NCBI RefSeq assembly: GCF_009184635.1
Contig: NZ_WELI01000006.1
Coordinates: 310,001-374,000, forward strand
Source: Rudanella paleaurantiibacter
GTDB lineage: Bacteria > Bacteroidota > Bacteroidia > Cytophagales > Spirosomataceae
Reading direction: 5' to 3'
DNA length: 64,000 nucleotides
The position numbers were made by a program, and so were the translations under genes. The notes under the pieces were generated by a model that worked only from the letters and a program-made list of their open reading frames with translations, was not told the DNA's origin and did not search any database. This document shows positions 45,544 to 54,350 of the stretch, piece after piece. How positions within the stretch are numbered: position 1 is the first letter of the stretch; each line of letters starts with the position of its first letter.

Positions 45544-46557
45544 CTAACTCAAAGTCTGCTGCCAGCGCCAGGCGTCCTGCAAGGCATCGGCTAATGATCG
45601 CTTGGCGGTCCAGCGCAGGCCTTCGGTGGCTTTGCTGACGTCCGCATATATCTGCTCAATATCACCCGGCCGGCGAGGCCCCAGCGTGTACGGTAACTTA
45701 ATGCCGTTAATTTCCTCAAACGTGTTGATCAACTCCAATACTGAGGCACCCCGTCCTGTACCAATGTTGAAAATGTCGTAGAACGAGTCGGTATTTTTCT
45801 GGTTGAGCAACTGCAAGGCGCTCACGTGGGCGTCGGCCAGGTCCATCACGTGAATATAGTCACGGATGGCCGTACCGTCGGGCGTGTTGTAATCGTTCCC
45901 GTGAATGGTGAGGCTTTCGCGCTGCCCGGCTGCTACTTGCAACAGGTAAGGCACCAGGTTGGCCGGTACACCTCTGGGCAGCTCCCCGATGAGGGCCGAG
46001 GGGTGCGCACCAATCGGGTTGAAGTACCGCAGCGAGATAGCCTTAACGGGCATCACGGCTGCCACGCAGTCGCGGATAATATCTTCGCACATGGCTTTGG
46101 TGTTGCCGTAGGGCGACGAGGCTGGCAGCCGGGGCGTAGCCTCGGTTACGGGGAGCCGCTCAGGTTGGCCATACACCGTGCACGACGACGAGAACACCAG
46201 ATTGTGCACCTGATACTTGGGCATCAGTTCCAGCATAACCATCAGCGAGTTGAGGTTATTCCGGTAGTAGAGCAGGGGTTTCTGTACCGACTCACCCACG
46301 GCCTTGGATGCCGCAAAGTGAATAATGCCGATGGGGCGCTCGCTGGCGAAGATCGTCTCCATCGCATCGGCGTCGTTGCAGTCGGCTTCGTAACAGGTAA
46401 GTCGGCGCCCCAAAATTTGTTCCAGGCCGTTGAGTATGTTCTTCTCGGAGTTCGAGAAATTATCAACGATAATTGGTTCAAAACCGGCTGCAACCAGGGA
46501 GACAGCTGTGTGCGAACCGATAAAGCCGGCACCGCCTGTCACCACAATTTTCGACAC
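45544..46557 (-). CDS. galE: UDP-glucose 4-epimerase
   Basis: NAD-dependent SDR enzyme interconverting UDP-glucose and UDP-galactose. A GTG at 46557 gives SKIVVTGGAGFIGSHTAVSL directly at the Rossmann motif (337 residues); a TTG at 46578 would add seven residues. It shows HFAASKAVGES, VFSSSCTVYGQP, the catalytic SPYGNTKAMCE, LRYFNPIGAHPS, TPDGTAIRDYIHVMDLA and RRPGDIEQIYAD. It has a good promoter at 46645-46675 and probably leads the galE-rfbB-rfbA unit. Confidence 0.95.
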   Translation of the reverse strand: MSKIVVTGGAGFIGSHTAVSLVAAGFEPIIVDNFSNSEKNILNGLEQILGRRLTCYEADCNDADAMETIFASERPIGIIHFAASKAVGESVQKPLLYYRNNLNSLMVMLELMPKYQVHNLVFSSSCTVYGQPERLPVTEATPRLPASSPYGNTKAMCEDIIRDCVAAVMPVKAISLRYFNPIGAHPSALIGELPRGVPANLVPYLLQVAAGQRESLTIHGNDYNTPDGTAIRDYIHVMDLADAHVSALQLLNQKNTDSFYDIFNIGTGRGASVLELINTFEEINGIKLPYTLGPRRPGDIEQIYADVSKATEGLRWTAKRSLADALQDAWRWQQTLS

Positions 46558-46644
46558 TGTATTGTCTGCGGGAGTCAAATCGTTTTTTGTAAAATTTTGT
46601 TCTTATTTTAGGGTAGCGTACAGCAGAGCGACCCAAAAATCGGA

Positions 46645-46675
46645 CAAAACTATAAAATTCAGTTTCTTTCTGAAA
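46645..46675 (-). promoter_or_regulatory. Promoter for galE
   Basis: TAGTTTTG (46652-46645, minus strand) matches TAnnTTTG exactly. TTTC (46675-46672), one mismatch from TTTG, is 19 bases upstream. The predicted leader is about 80 bases. Confidence 0.65.
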
Positions 46676-46718
46676 GGAGTATTTATCCTGTGTCAGACAG
46701 ACTGAGTACCAAACGTGT

Positions 46719-47594
46719 ATGAACGACAGCGAGATTAAAGCTCTTATATCCCTTCTGGACGACGAAGACCGTGAAGTGGCCGATCATGTGGAGCAGCGAA
46801 TTCGGGAGTTGGGCGGTCAGTTAATTCCGTATCTGGAATCGGAATGGGAGGGCAGCTTTAACCCGCATTTTCAAAAAAAGATTGAAGAGCTGATACATGA
46901 CCTTCAGTACCAATCGGTGCTGGAACGCATCCGCGACTGGCGCAACGGGGGCGGTATGGACCTACTCGAAGGGCTCTGGATTGTGGCTACTTACCAGTAC
47001 CCCGATCTCTCGCTTGAAAAATTGCGGCAAGACCTCAACCAACTGTATTACAAAGTATGGCTCGATGTGGGTACGGATATGCACCCCGTGGATCAGGTAA
47101 AAGCCCTGAACAATGCTTTTTTTAATACGCTGGGCTTTGCGCCCAACTCGAAGCATTTTCATTCGCCGGCCAACTCGATGATCAATCAAGTGCTGGAGTC
47201 GCGCCGGGGAAACCCCATCTCGTTGTGCGTGATTTATATGCTGATGGCCCGTAAAATTGGCATGCCCATCTACGGCGTAAACCTGCCCAACTTGTTTGTA
47301 CTGACCTACAAACAGCCCAACGGGGTGCAGTTTTACATCAACGTGTTTACACGGGGGCTGGTGTTCTCGAAAAACGACATCGACCACTACATCGGTCAGC
47401 TGAACCTGAAACCAAACGATATTTTTTATCAGCCCTGCTCCAACATCGACATTGTTCGCCGGACGCTCCGTAACCTCATGCTGGCGTTTGAGAAAAAAGG
47501 CGATTCGGACCGGGTCAAAGAGGTCGAAGCCATTCTGGATGCCGTGCAGGATGAGGGCGACGGTATGCCCCTGTCTGACTATTCGCAGCGGTAA
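46719..47594 (+). CDS. SirB1-family transglutaminase-like protein
   Basis: 291 residues. An N-terminal helical part (SLLDDEDREVADHVEQRIRELG) resembles a HEAT repeat. The core matches Transglut_core2/SirB1: ALNNAFFNTLGFAPNSKHFHSPANSMINQVLESRRGNPISLCVIYMLMARKIGMPIYGVNLPNLFVL. The usual catalytic Cys of transglutaminases is represented by the Cys of ISLCVIY. A C-terminal helical stretch (NLMLAFEKKGDSDRVKEVEAIL) resembles a TPR. Family function is poorly known; likely cytosolic. Confidence 0.88.
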   Translation: MNDSEIKALISLLDDEDREVADHVEQRIRELGGQLIPYLESEWEGSFNPHFQKKIEELIHDLQYQSVLERIRDWRNGGGMDLLEGLWIVATYQYPDLSLEKLRQDLNQLYYKVWLDVGTDMHPVDQVKALNNAFFNTLGFAPNSKHFHSPANSMINQVLESRRGNPISLCVIYMLMARKIGMPIYGVNLPNLFVLTYKQPNGVQFYINVFTRGLVFSKNDIDHYIGQLNLKPNDIFYQPCSNIDIVRRTLRNLMLAFEKKGDSDRVKEVEAILDAVQDEGDGMPLSDYSQR

Positions 47595-47742
47595 ACGTTC
47601 GTTGTACAACTTTGACCGCACGGGCCTACGTGAATGTACAATGTAAAATGCATGATTGAGAATTGGGTTATCTATTGATAATCGGACTTTTATTATGCAC
47701 TTTACACGATTCGTTGCACATCACTGAGGTCCGTGCGTTGCT

Positions 47743-48393
47743 TTACGGACAGGCCACAGCCAGCAGGCCCGGCCCAATAGCCCAGCAGTGAATCTGTAAG
47801 GTTTCTTCATGGTCGGGCAGGCGCACATGTCCCGTCAGGCGCTCGGCTCCATCGGCAAAGGGCTCAATGTGAAGATGCTCACGGAAAGTAAGCTGCCGTT
47901 TCCCGTAGAGTTTATACAGGCACTCCTTGGCGCACCAGTATACCGCCAGCCGGTCGGCACGGCCGGATGCGTGTTCAATTTCGGCTTCCGACAGGACTCG
48001 TGGTACTACCCGCGTAAACTGCGCCCGGATAGGCTCTATGTCAATTCCCACGGGGCGGTTTTGGTGCCATACAGCAGCCGCCCAGCCTCCCGTATGAGAG
48101 ATGGAAATATGCGCCGGGCTACCGGCCGGTTCGGGCTGGAGAAGGTGCGGCTTACCGTATTCATCTTTGACCAGACCCCGATACGGATACTGGTGTGCCT
48201 GAGCGAGTGTCTGAACCGCCACCCGGCAGGCGAGCCACTCGACCCGCTGATTGGGGTGCGTGATGCCGTCCAGATCGGCCTGTTCGGGGGCCGTGAGTAC
48301 CAGACGAGCACGTAACGTGGGCTCATCTTCCTCAATGCGCCAGAGTACCACCCGGCAGTCGGGGTTGAGGGCAAACGTTGTGTGGAGGGGCAT
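47743..48393 (-). CDS. 4'-phosphopantetheinyl transferase superfamily protein
   Basis: Transfers phosphopantetheine from CoA to carrier proteins. 216 residues of the two-lobed Sfp type. The first lobe has ISISHTGGWAAAVWHQN. The metal site is VGIDIEPI (about 111-118), and the second signature is YWCAKECLYKLYGK, the W-x-x-KE motif. It converges with the SirB1-like gene across a 148-base gap containing weak inverted words (47640-47712). No synthase genes lie nearby, so it may serve fatty-acid ACP. Confidence 0.9.
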   Translation of the reverse strand: MPLHTTFALNPDCRVVLWRIEEDEPTLRARLVLTAPEQADLDGITHPNQRVEWLACRVAVQTLAQAHQYPYRGLVKDEYGKPHLLQPEPAGSPAHISISHTGGWAAAVWHQNRPVGIDIEPIRAQFTRVVPRVLSEAEIEHASGRADRLAVYWCAKECLYKLYGKRQLTFREHLHIEPFADGAERLTGHVRLPDHEETLQIHCWAIGPGLLAVACP

Positions 48394-48519
48394 GGGGCAA
48401 AAGTCGGAAGTCTGTATGGGAAAAAGAAAGGTTTGCCGACCTTTGTCGGGTAAGTCGTTCGGGAACGGTAGCAGAAAAAGGAGAGAAGGCTCAGAGCGAC
48501 CGCATCGCGCAAATTACCC

Positions 48520-49422
48520 ATGAACGTTCAGAAACTTGATACATTTGGCGGCCACCGCGACGGGGTGTATGCCCTCGAAGCGGGCCCAACAGCCGACAGT
48601 TTTTTTTCGGCGGGCGGAGACGGCATGGTGGTACGCTGGCAGCTCGACCGGCCCGATCTGGGTAGCCTGGTAGCGCAGGTGCCCGCGTCGGTGTACGCTC
48701 TGCATTACGAGCAGGATCGTAACCGGCTTTGGGTGGGGCAAAACTACGAGGGCCTGCACCTGATTGACCCCGCAAACCGCGTGGAGGTAGGGTCGTTGAA
48801 GTTGACCAACGCGGCCATTTTCGATATAAAGCAGTATGCCGATACGGTTTTTGTGGCTTTGTCGGATGGCGTTGTGGTGGTGCTCGACGCGCAACAGTTG
48901 GCGGTGCGTCGGCATCTGAAAGCCTCGGATCAAAGTGCCCGCTGTATAGCTATTAACCCAGTCGAGCGCGAGTTAGCCGTGGGCTACAGCGACCATCAGG
49001 TGCGTATTTTCGACCTGAACACGCTGGCGCTCAAGCACACGCTGTCGGCGCACGTCAACTCGGTGTTTACGGTGGCCTACACCCCCGACTTTCAAACGCT
49101 TATTACAGGTAGCCGCGATGCCCGGCTCAAAAGCTGGGACGCCGAACAGGGGTACGCCCTTCGGCAGGAAGTGGTGGCCCATATGTTTGCCATCAATCAC
49201 GTGACCTTCAGTCCCGACGGTCAGCTGATGGCCACGGCCAGTATGGATAAATCGATCAAGATTTGGGATGCGCAGACCCTTCGGTTGCTGAAAGTGGTAG
49301 ACCGGGCACGGCACGCTGGTCACGGTACCTCGGTGAATCGACTGTTGTGGAGTGCCTACCAAAACATGCTCCTCTCGGCCAGCGACGACCGGACTATTTC
49401 GGTCTGGCAGGTTGGAAAGTAA
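48520..49422 (+). CDS. WD40-repeat protein
   Basis: 300 residues forming a predicted seven-bladed propeller, without signal peptide. Repeats are visible at about 40-residue spacing: FGGHRDGVYALEAGPTADSFFSAGGDGMVVRWQL, VNSVFTVAYTPDFQTLITGSRDARLKSWD, FAINHVTFSPDGQLMATASMDKSIKIWDA and the last DDRTISVWQVGK. A scaffold for protein interactions; partners unknown. Divergent from the phosphopantetheinyl transferase. Confidence 0.9.
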   Translation: MNVQKLDTFGGHRDGVYALEAGPTADSFFSAGGDGMVVRWQLDRPDLGSLVAQVPASVYALHYEQDRNRLWVGQNYEGLHLIDPANRVEVGSLKLTNAAIFDIKQYADTVFVALSDGVVVVLDAQQLAVRRHLKASDQSARCIAINPVERELAVGYSDHQVRIFDLNTLALKHTLSAHVNSVFTVAYTPDFQTLITGSRDARLKSWDAEQGYALRQEVVAHMFAINHVTFSPDGQLMATASMDKSIKIWDAQTLRLLKVVDRARHAGHGTSVNRLLWSAYQNMLLSASDDRTISVWQVGK

Positions 49423-49573
49423 GGCAATCCGAATTTCAGGCCGACCGGCAGTCTTGTGGGCGTGCGTGTTCCTTTGGCACATTTTATGCCTAATACTTTT
49501 CAATTACGCGTAAAGAACTTTACTTTCACGCTGACACAATTGCTTTCGACCCTACATCAATTAGGCGCATCGT

Positions 49574-50470
49574 ATGAAAATCACGCCCATAGAGATTCGG
49601 CAACACACCTTTGAAAAGGGTTTACGCGGCTACCGTACCGACGAGGTAGACGCTTTCCTGTCGTCGCTCTCGCAGGAGTGGGAGCGGGTAGTTGGCGAGC
49701 AGAAGATGCTGAAAATGCAGCTTGAACTGGCTGAAAAAGAGCTCAATAAGTTAAAAGAGGTAGAGCTGACTCTGTTCAAGACGCTCAAAACCGCCGAAGA
49801 TACCAGCAGTCAGATTACCGATCAGGCTACCAAAGCCGCTGAACAACACCTGGCCGAGGCCCGCCGTAAAGCCGACGATATGCTGGCCGATGCGAAGAAA
49901 AAATCATCCATGATGATTCAGGACGCGCAAAATCAGGCCCGGTATCTGAAAGACAATATTCTGAACGACCTTAAGGCGATGGAGCACGACTTCAAAGCCA
50001 TGGAGCGCTACAAGGATACGCTGGTGGCGCAGATCAAAACGCTGTCGGCCAATGCTATGGATAGCGTAGATCGGTTCGAGAAGAAGTTTGCCAAGCAATC
50101 GTTTAAGGGGAAAATTGACGAGGTAGCTACGCAGATCAAGGAAGAACAGCGCGAGGCTGAGAAACAGGCACAGGCTGCCCAACCTCAACTGGCCGCTGCC
50201 GGGCTTGCTGCCGAAACCGGTACGCCCACCGCTACCCCCGAAACCGGGCGGGATGCCATTGCCGAAGTGGCCGATATGCCTACTGGCGACGAGTTAGTAG
50301 AGCCGCCAACGTCGCGCGGGCCGGAGGTGGACCCCTCAGCCGAACTGGTGCAGCAGGTAGATGAGGCCGTGCAGATTACCACTGCCGAAGTAATGCCTGA
50401 ACCCACTCCGCAACCTGAATCACAACCCGCCGAACCCAAACAGGGCGGCTCATTTTTTGACCAGATTTAA
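49574..50470 (+). CDS. DivIVA-domain coiled-coil protein
   Basis: 298 residues. It starts MKITPIEIRQHTFEKGLRGYRTDEVDAFL, the DivIVA lipid-binding N-terminal motif (with the Arg/Tyr turn). A coiled coil runs from about 25 to 205 (EKELNKLKEVELTLFKTLKTAE, ADDMLADAKKKSSMMIQDA). A Pro/Glu/Thr-rich tail lacks structure. DivIVA proteins mark curved membrane; in Bacteroidota the role is little studied. folB begins 18 bases later, so they probably share a transcript. Confidence 0.9.
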   Translation: MKITPIEIRQHTFEKGLRGYRTDEVDAFLSSLSQEWERVVGEQKMLKMQLELAEKELNKLKEVELTLFKTLKTAEDTSSQITDQATKAAEQHLAEARRKADDMLADAKKKSSMMIQDAQNQARYLKDNILNDLKAMEHDFKAMERYKDTLVAQIKTLSANAMDSVDRFEKKFAKQSFKGKIDEVATQIKEEQREAEKQAQAAQPQLAAAGLAAETGTPTATPETGRDAIAEVADMPTGDELVEPPTSRGPEVDPSAELVQQVDEAVQITTAEVMPEPTPQPESQPAEPKQGGSFFDQI

Positions 50471-50488
50471 GGCCTTTAGGCCACCCGC

Positions 50489-50839
50489 ATGGGAACCATC
50501 GCGTTAGAAGGACTTGAATTTTTTGCCTACCACGGATTTTACGACGAGGAGCAGAAGATTGGTAATAAATACTCCGTCGACATTGTTGTGACGGTCGATT
50601 TTTCGGAAGCAGCCCGGCAAGACCGGCTTAGTGCAACCGTCAACTACGAGGAGTTATATCGGATTACAACCCGGGTGATGCAGCGCCCGGCCCGTTTGCT
50701 GGAGCATATTGCCCACAGTATCATTACCGAGATTCGGCACGTGTACCCAACCGTGGCCGATGTGGAGGTGAGTGTTTCTAAATTCAATCCGCCGGTTGGG
50801 GGAGTTTGTCACCGAGCCCGAATCACATTGAGGGGGTAA
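50489..50839 (+). CDS. folB: Dihydroneopterin aldolase
   Basis: Folate-pathway enzyme splitting 7,8-dihydroneopterin to the hydroxymethyl pterin and glycolaldehyde. 116 residues with FFAYHGFYDEEQKIGNKYSVD (catalytic Tyr/Glu region), VNYEELYRIT, LLEHIAHSI and VSKFNPPVGG, the FolB signatures (the last is usually KPxxP). It lies 18 bases after the DivIVA gene. It converges with ytxJ. Confidence 0.95.
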   Translation: MGTIALEGLEFFAYHGFYDEEQKIGNKYSVDIVVTVDFSEAARQDRLSATVNYEELYRITTRVMQRPARLLEHIAHSIITEIRHVYPTVADVEVSVSKFNPPVGGVCHRARITLRG

Positions 50840-50850
50840 AGGGGAAAAAA

Positions 50851-50931
50851 GACAAGGGAGGAAAGGAAAAAGAGAGAAAAAGGAACGTTGCATTGCAAAC
50901 CTTTTCTCCCTTTTTCCTTTCCTCCCTTGTC
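50851..50931. repeat. Long purine/pyrimidine inverted repeat between folB and ytxJ
   Basis: Arms of 32-33 bases (50851-50883 with 50900-50931) begin GACAAGGGAGGAAAGGAAAA and pair nearly perfectly, with an inner loop of 16 bases. The left arm is almost pure purine and built from GGAAA words. It probably acts as a bidirectional terminator for folB and ytxJ. No T run of note follows. Confidence 0.85.
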
Positions 50932-50941
50932 CGCTTAAATA

Positions 50942-51271
50942 CTATACCGCCTGTTGCAGAGCCTGGAACGAGATAGCCATGTGCGAGGCATCGTACACGC
51001 ATTCGCCGTTGTGAATCAGCAGCGCCTGGGGCGACTCGTGCTCAACTCCAAACTCACCCGCAATCTTGTTGGAGATGGCCCGGTACTGGAGCAAATCCAG
51101 ATAATATGGCTTAATTCCGGCGGCATCGTTCCAGTTGCGTTCGAGCCGGCTGTAGGCCATAGCACTGATGGAGCAGGTTGTGCTGTGCTTGAAAATCAGC
51201 ACCGGCTGCTGAGCCGATTCTTCTTTGATAATGGCTAATTGACTTTCGTCGGTCAGTTTATTCCAGTTCAT
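50942..51271 (-). CDS. ytxJ: Bacillithiol-system protein YtxJ
   Basis: Thioredoxin-fold protein of 109 residues, thought to act as a monothiol bacilliredoxin. The active-site region is VLIFKHSTTCSISAMAYSRLER, with a single Cys (about residue 33) where thioredoxins have CxxC. YLDLLQYRAISNKIAGEFGVEHESPQALLI is typical of the family. With ypdA at 29536 it supports use of bacillithiol. It converges with folB. Confidence 0.92.
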   Translation of the reverse strand: MNWNKLTDESQLAIIKEESAQQPVLIFKHSTTCSISAMAYSRLERNWNDAAGIKPYYLDLLQYRAISNKIAGEFGVEHESPQALLIHNGECVYDASHMAISFQALQQAV

Positions 51272-51398
51272 GCGAACGTGATGCTTATTTGCACTAAAAA
51301 AGGTTTTCGGGCCTGAAAAGTTCGACCTTTGCGCAACCGGGCCAACCGTCTGTTACCGGTTTCGTTGGCGGGCGTACTGTCGGGGAGTCTGATTGGTG

Positions 51399-51406
51399 TA
51401 CCTTTG
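51399..51406 (+). promoter_or_regulatory. -7 promoter element for waaA
   Basis: TACCTTTG matches TAnnTTTG. No TTTG is seen at -33. The predicted start point is near 51413, about 23 bases ahead of the TTG start of waaA. Confidence 0.5.
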
Positions 51407-51435
51407 TCGCTTCATTAACCAATCGGATTTGAGGC

Positions 51436-52713
51436 TTGTTTTCTCCTCTTTATAACACGTCGATTCGGCTGTATGCCGGTTTGCTGAGGCTGTTGGCCCC
51501 GTTCAACCCCAAGGCCCGGCAGTGGGTGGTGGGTCGGCAGGACTGGCGAACCCAGCTCGCGCAAAAACTGGCCGGCAACACGGCCCCGCTGGTGTGGTTT
51601 CATGCCGCTTCGCTGGGTGAGTTTGAGCAGGGGCGCCCTGTAATCGAAGCCTTTCGGGCGCAGTACCCGGCCTACAAGATTTTGCTCACGTTTTTCTCGC
51701 CTTCTGGCTACGAAGTGCGTAAAAACTACGCCGGGGCCGACTATATCCTGTATTTGCCTGCCGATACGCCCGCCAACGCCCGTGATTTTGTGCGGCTCGT
51801 GAGGCCGCAACTGGCGTTTTTTATCAAATACGAGTTCTGGGCCAATTACCTGCACGAGCTACGGGCGGCTGGCGTGCCTACGCTATCCTTTTCAGCCATT
51901 TTTCGGCCGGGGCAGCTTTTCTTTAGGTCGTGGGGTGTGAAGCCGGTGCAGCGGTTTTATCGCGAAATCCTGACCTGTTTCGCCCATATTCTGGTGCAGA
52001 ATGAAGAGTCGGTGCGGCTGCTCCGGCAAATCGACATTACGGACGTTACACGGGCGGGCGACACCCGTTTCGACCGGGTAGCGCAGGTCGCGGCCGCCCG
52101 TAAAGTAATTCCGTTGGCGGCTACGTTTAAGGCTGGTCAGCCGCTGTTGGTGGTGGGAAGCGCATGGCAGGCCGATATGCAGGTGCTGATTCCGTTTCTG
52201 AACGCGTTTGAACAGCCGCTGAAGGTGATTGTGGCCCCGCACGAAATCCACAACGACGAAATTGAGCGGTGGCGGGCACAGCTCAAGCGGCCATCGGTGC
52301 GGTACTCAGCGTTGCTCAACCAAACAGCCGATGCCGCCGACAGCGCCGTGCAAACGCTTTTCATCGATAATATCGGTTTGCTCTCGTCGCTGTATCAATA
52401 CGGCGAATTTGCCTACATCGGCGGAGCTTTTGGAAAGGGACTGCATAATATTCTGGAAGCTGCCACCTTTGGCGTGCCCGTCTTTTTTGGGCCTAATTAC
52501 CGCAAGTTTCAGGAAGCCGTGGATCTGGTAGCCGAGGGGGGCGCCTTTACTGTGGCCGACACAGTCTCCCTTGCCGACGCGTTTGCCCGCCAATATCCCA
52601 ACCCCGCGCAGGCGGCTCAAATCAGCCGGGCCTACGTGGAGCGGAACATTGGCGCAACAGCAAAGGTTATGGAGGTGGTCGCTACCTTGATGCGCAAACA
52701 AGCGAACGAGTAA
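51436..52713 (+). CDS. waaA: 3-deoxy-D-manno-octulosonic-acid (Kdo) transferase
   Basis: Inner-membrane GT-B glycosyltransferase adding Kdo to lipid IVA in LPS synthesis. 425 residues. N-terminal anchor helix (LYNTSIRLYAGLLRLLAPFNPKAR), then VWFHAASLGEFEQGRPVIE with the catalytic Glu, FFSPSGYEVRKNY, FIKYEFWANYLHEL, AGDTRFDRV and the donor site FGKGLHNILEAATFGVPVFFGP. The start is TTG at 51436: an in-frame TGA sits two codons upstream, and no ATG or GTG precedes the conserved region. Confidence 0.94.
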   Translation: MFSPLYNTSIRLYAGLLRLLAPFNPKARQWVVGRQDWRTQLAQKLAGNTAPLVWFHAASLGEFEQGRPVIEAFRAQYPAYKILLTFFSPSGYEVRKNYAGADYILYLPADTPANARDFVRLVRPQLAFFIKYEFWANYLHELRAAGVPTLSFSAIFRPGQLFFRSWGVKPVQRFYREILTCFAHILVQNEESVRLLRQIDITDVTRAGDTRFDRVAQVAAARKVIPLAATFKAGQPLLVVGSAWQADMQVLIPFLNAFEQPLKVIVAPHEIHNDEIERWRAQLKRPSVRYSALLNQTADAADSAVQTLFIDNIGLLSSLYQYGEFAYIGGAFGKGLHNILEAATFGVPVFFGPNYRKFQEAVDLVAEGGAFTVADTVSLADAFARQYPNPAQAAQISRAYVERNIGATAKVMEVVATLMRKQANE

Positions 52714-52785
52714 CACGCACAGGCTATCCGTTCACGCTTTTACTTCGTTTCACCGACTCAATTTCACGTTTTCACTCTCTGAATC

Positions 52786-53712
52786 TTGCAAAAAGGATTA
52801 GTAATTCGCTCAACGGGCTCGTGGTATGACATCCGCAATGAGGATGGACATGTGTATCAGGGGCGGCTGAAAGGGAAGTTCAAAATTAAAGGTCTTAAAG
52901 TGACCAACCCTATCGCTGTGGGCGACCGCGTGCAGTTTGAGGTTGAAGATGTGACCGAGAATACGGCTGTTATTCTGGACATCGACCCGCGCGAAAACTA
53001 CATTATCCGGCAATCGGTGCATAAAACCGCCCACGGGCATATTCTGGCAGCCAATATTGATCAGGCTGTTATGCTGGCTACGCTTACCCTGCCCCGTACC
53101 TCGCTCGGGTTCATCGACCGGTTTCTGGTCACGGCCGAGGCCTTTCGGATTCCGACGACGGTGGTGTTCAACAAGACTGACATCCTGAACGATGAGGGCC
53201 TGGGTTACCAGCAGGAAATCATGGATATGTACGAGTCGATTGGGTATAGCTGCCTGGCTACCTCGGCCACCGAGGGCGATGGCGTAGAGGCTTTTCGGCA
53301 ATTGCTCGACCACAAAATCACGCTTCTGTCGGGGCATTCGGGGGTGGGGAAGTCATCGCTGGTGAATGCCGTGGCACCGGGTTTGAACTTACGCACCAAC
53401 GAGGTGTCGACGTTTGCCAACAAGGGGGTGCACACAACCACCTTTGCCGAGATGTTTGAGCTGGCTCCCGAAACGTTTATTATCGATACGCCGGGCATTA
53501 AAGAACTGGGGCTGGTTGATATGGCGAAGGAAGAAATAAGTCATTACTTCCCCGAAATGCGCGACCGGCTCAATCAGTGCCGCTTTAATAATTGCCTGCA
53601 CGTGAATGAGCCGGGTTGCGCGGTGAAAGAAGCGGTTGGCGAGGGCAACATTGCCGAATCGCGCTACATGAGCTACCTCAGTATGCTCGATGGCGGAGAC
53701 AACCGGCGTTAA
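52786..53712 (+). CDS. rsgA: Ribosome small-subunit-dependent GTPase A
   Basis: Circularly permuted GTPase for late 30S maturation. 308 residues. OB domain first (QKGLVIRSTGSWYDIRNEDG, RVQFEVEDV), then the GTPase motifs in permuted order: NKTD, GHSGVGKSSLVNAV and DTPGIKEL. The zinc-binding finger is C-x4-C-x-H-x5-C in QCRFNNCLHVNEPGCAV. The start is TTG at 52786 with an in-frame TGA two codons upstream, the same unusual layout as waaA 1.3 kb before. Its TAA shares bases with the convergent Uma2 stop. Confidence 0.95.
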   Translation: MQKGLVIRSTGSWYDIRNEDGHVYQGRLKGKFKIKGLKVTNPIAVGDRVQFEVEDVTENTAVILDIDPRENYIIRQSVHKTAHGHILAANIDQAVMLATLTLPRTSLGFIDRFLVTAEAFRIPTTVVFNKTDILNDEGLGYQQEIMDMYESIGYSCLATSATEGDGVEAFRQLLDHKITLLSGHSGVGKSSLVNAVAPGLNLRTNEVSTFANKGVHTTTFAEMFELAPETFIIDTPGIKELGLVDMAKEEISHYFPEMRDRLNQCRFNNCLHVNEPGCAVKEAVGEGNIAESRYMSYLSMLDGGDNRR

Positions 53713-54311
53713 AGTATTCCTTCTTCGGTTAGTAACGACAGTACGTTCAGCGTGAGGCCGTCCATGACCGGTACGGTAGCATCCCAATTGAACGTGAGCC
53801 ACGGCTCGTTGGGGGTAGCTACCAGTACTTTGCGGGTTTGTGTAGTAATCCAGATAACGCGTTCGGTGCCAAAGGCCAGCATAGCCTCGGTTTTTTCGTA
53901 GATGTACTCCCGCTCTTTACCGGGGTAAGCCTCCGGGTCTACTTTGATATCGACCTCAACAACAACCTTGGGAGCCACATCGAAAAACTTACCCCGGATG
54001 GTTACCTTCTCTTTCTCATAGAAGGCAATGTCGTTGGCCAGATTATCGCCCAGTTTCAGGTGTAAGCCCGGCTCATTCGTCACAACCCAATAGGCTTTTC
54101 GGTCGGCGTTTGATGCCAAATACAGGTGTAAGGCCGAGACAATAATGGCCTGAAGGTCGCTGCACCCCATAATCTCGCTGGCGGTTTTTCGCTTGGCTAA
54201 TACATCCTTATAGCCCTTCCGATATAGAGGGCGGCCGTTGAGTGTTTCGTAAATCAGGTAAGACGGTATCGACTCAGTCGGTATGTCGAGCGCTTGCGTT
54301 TGGATGCTCAT
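53709..54311 (-). CDS. Uma2-family (DUF820) putative endonuclease
   Basis: 200 residues from the ATG at 54311; a TTG at 54332 adds seven. PD-(D/E)xK-like fold, seen in NDIAFYEKEK and APKVVVEVDIKVDPEAYPGK, where the acidic residues and a following Lys could form the metal site. YIYEKTEAMLAFGTERVIWIT is typical. Uma2 proteins are numerous in Cyanobacteria and Cytophagales, with unclear function. Overlaps the rsgA stop by 4 bases, tail to tail. Confidence 0.85.
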   Translation of the reverse strand: MSIQTQALDIPTESIPSYLIYETLNGRPLYRKGYKDVLAKRKTASEIMGCSDLQAIIVSALHLYLASNADRKAYWVVTNEPGLHLKLGDNLANDIAFYEKEKVTIRGKFFDVAPKVVVEVDIKVDPEAYPGKEREYIYEKTEAMLAFGTERVIWITTQTRKVLVATPNEPWLTFNWDATVPVMDGLTLNVLSLLTEEGIL

Positions 54312-54350
54312 AACCGGTTTATTTTCAGACAAGATACGAAATTATTCGGG

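Noticed and set aside
45826-46611. A 261-residue plus-strand ORF
   Set aside because: Shadow of galE; the galE frame has the SDR motifs.
47640-47712. Inverted words between the SirB1-like and phosphopantetheinyl transferase genes
   Set aside because: ATGTAAAATGCAT and ATGCACTTTACAC pair only partly; likely a decayed relative of the other hairpins but not strong enough for its own feature.
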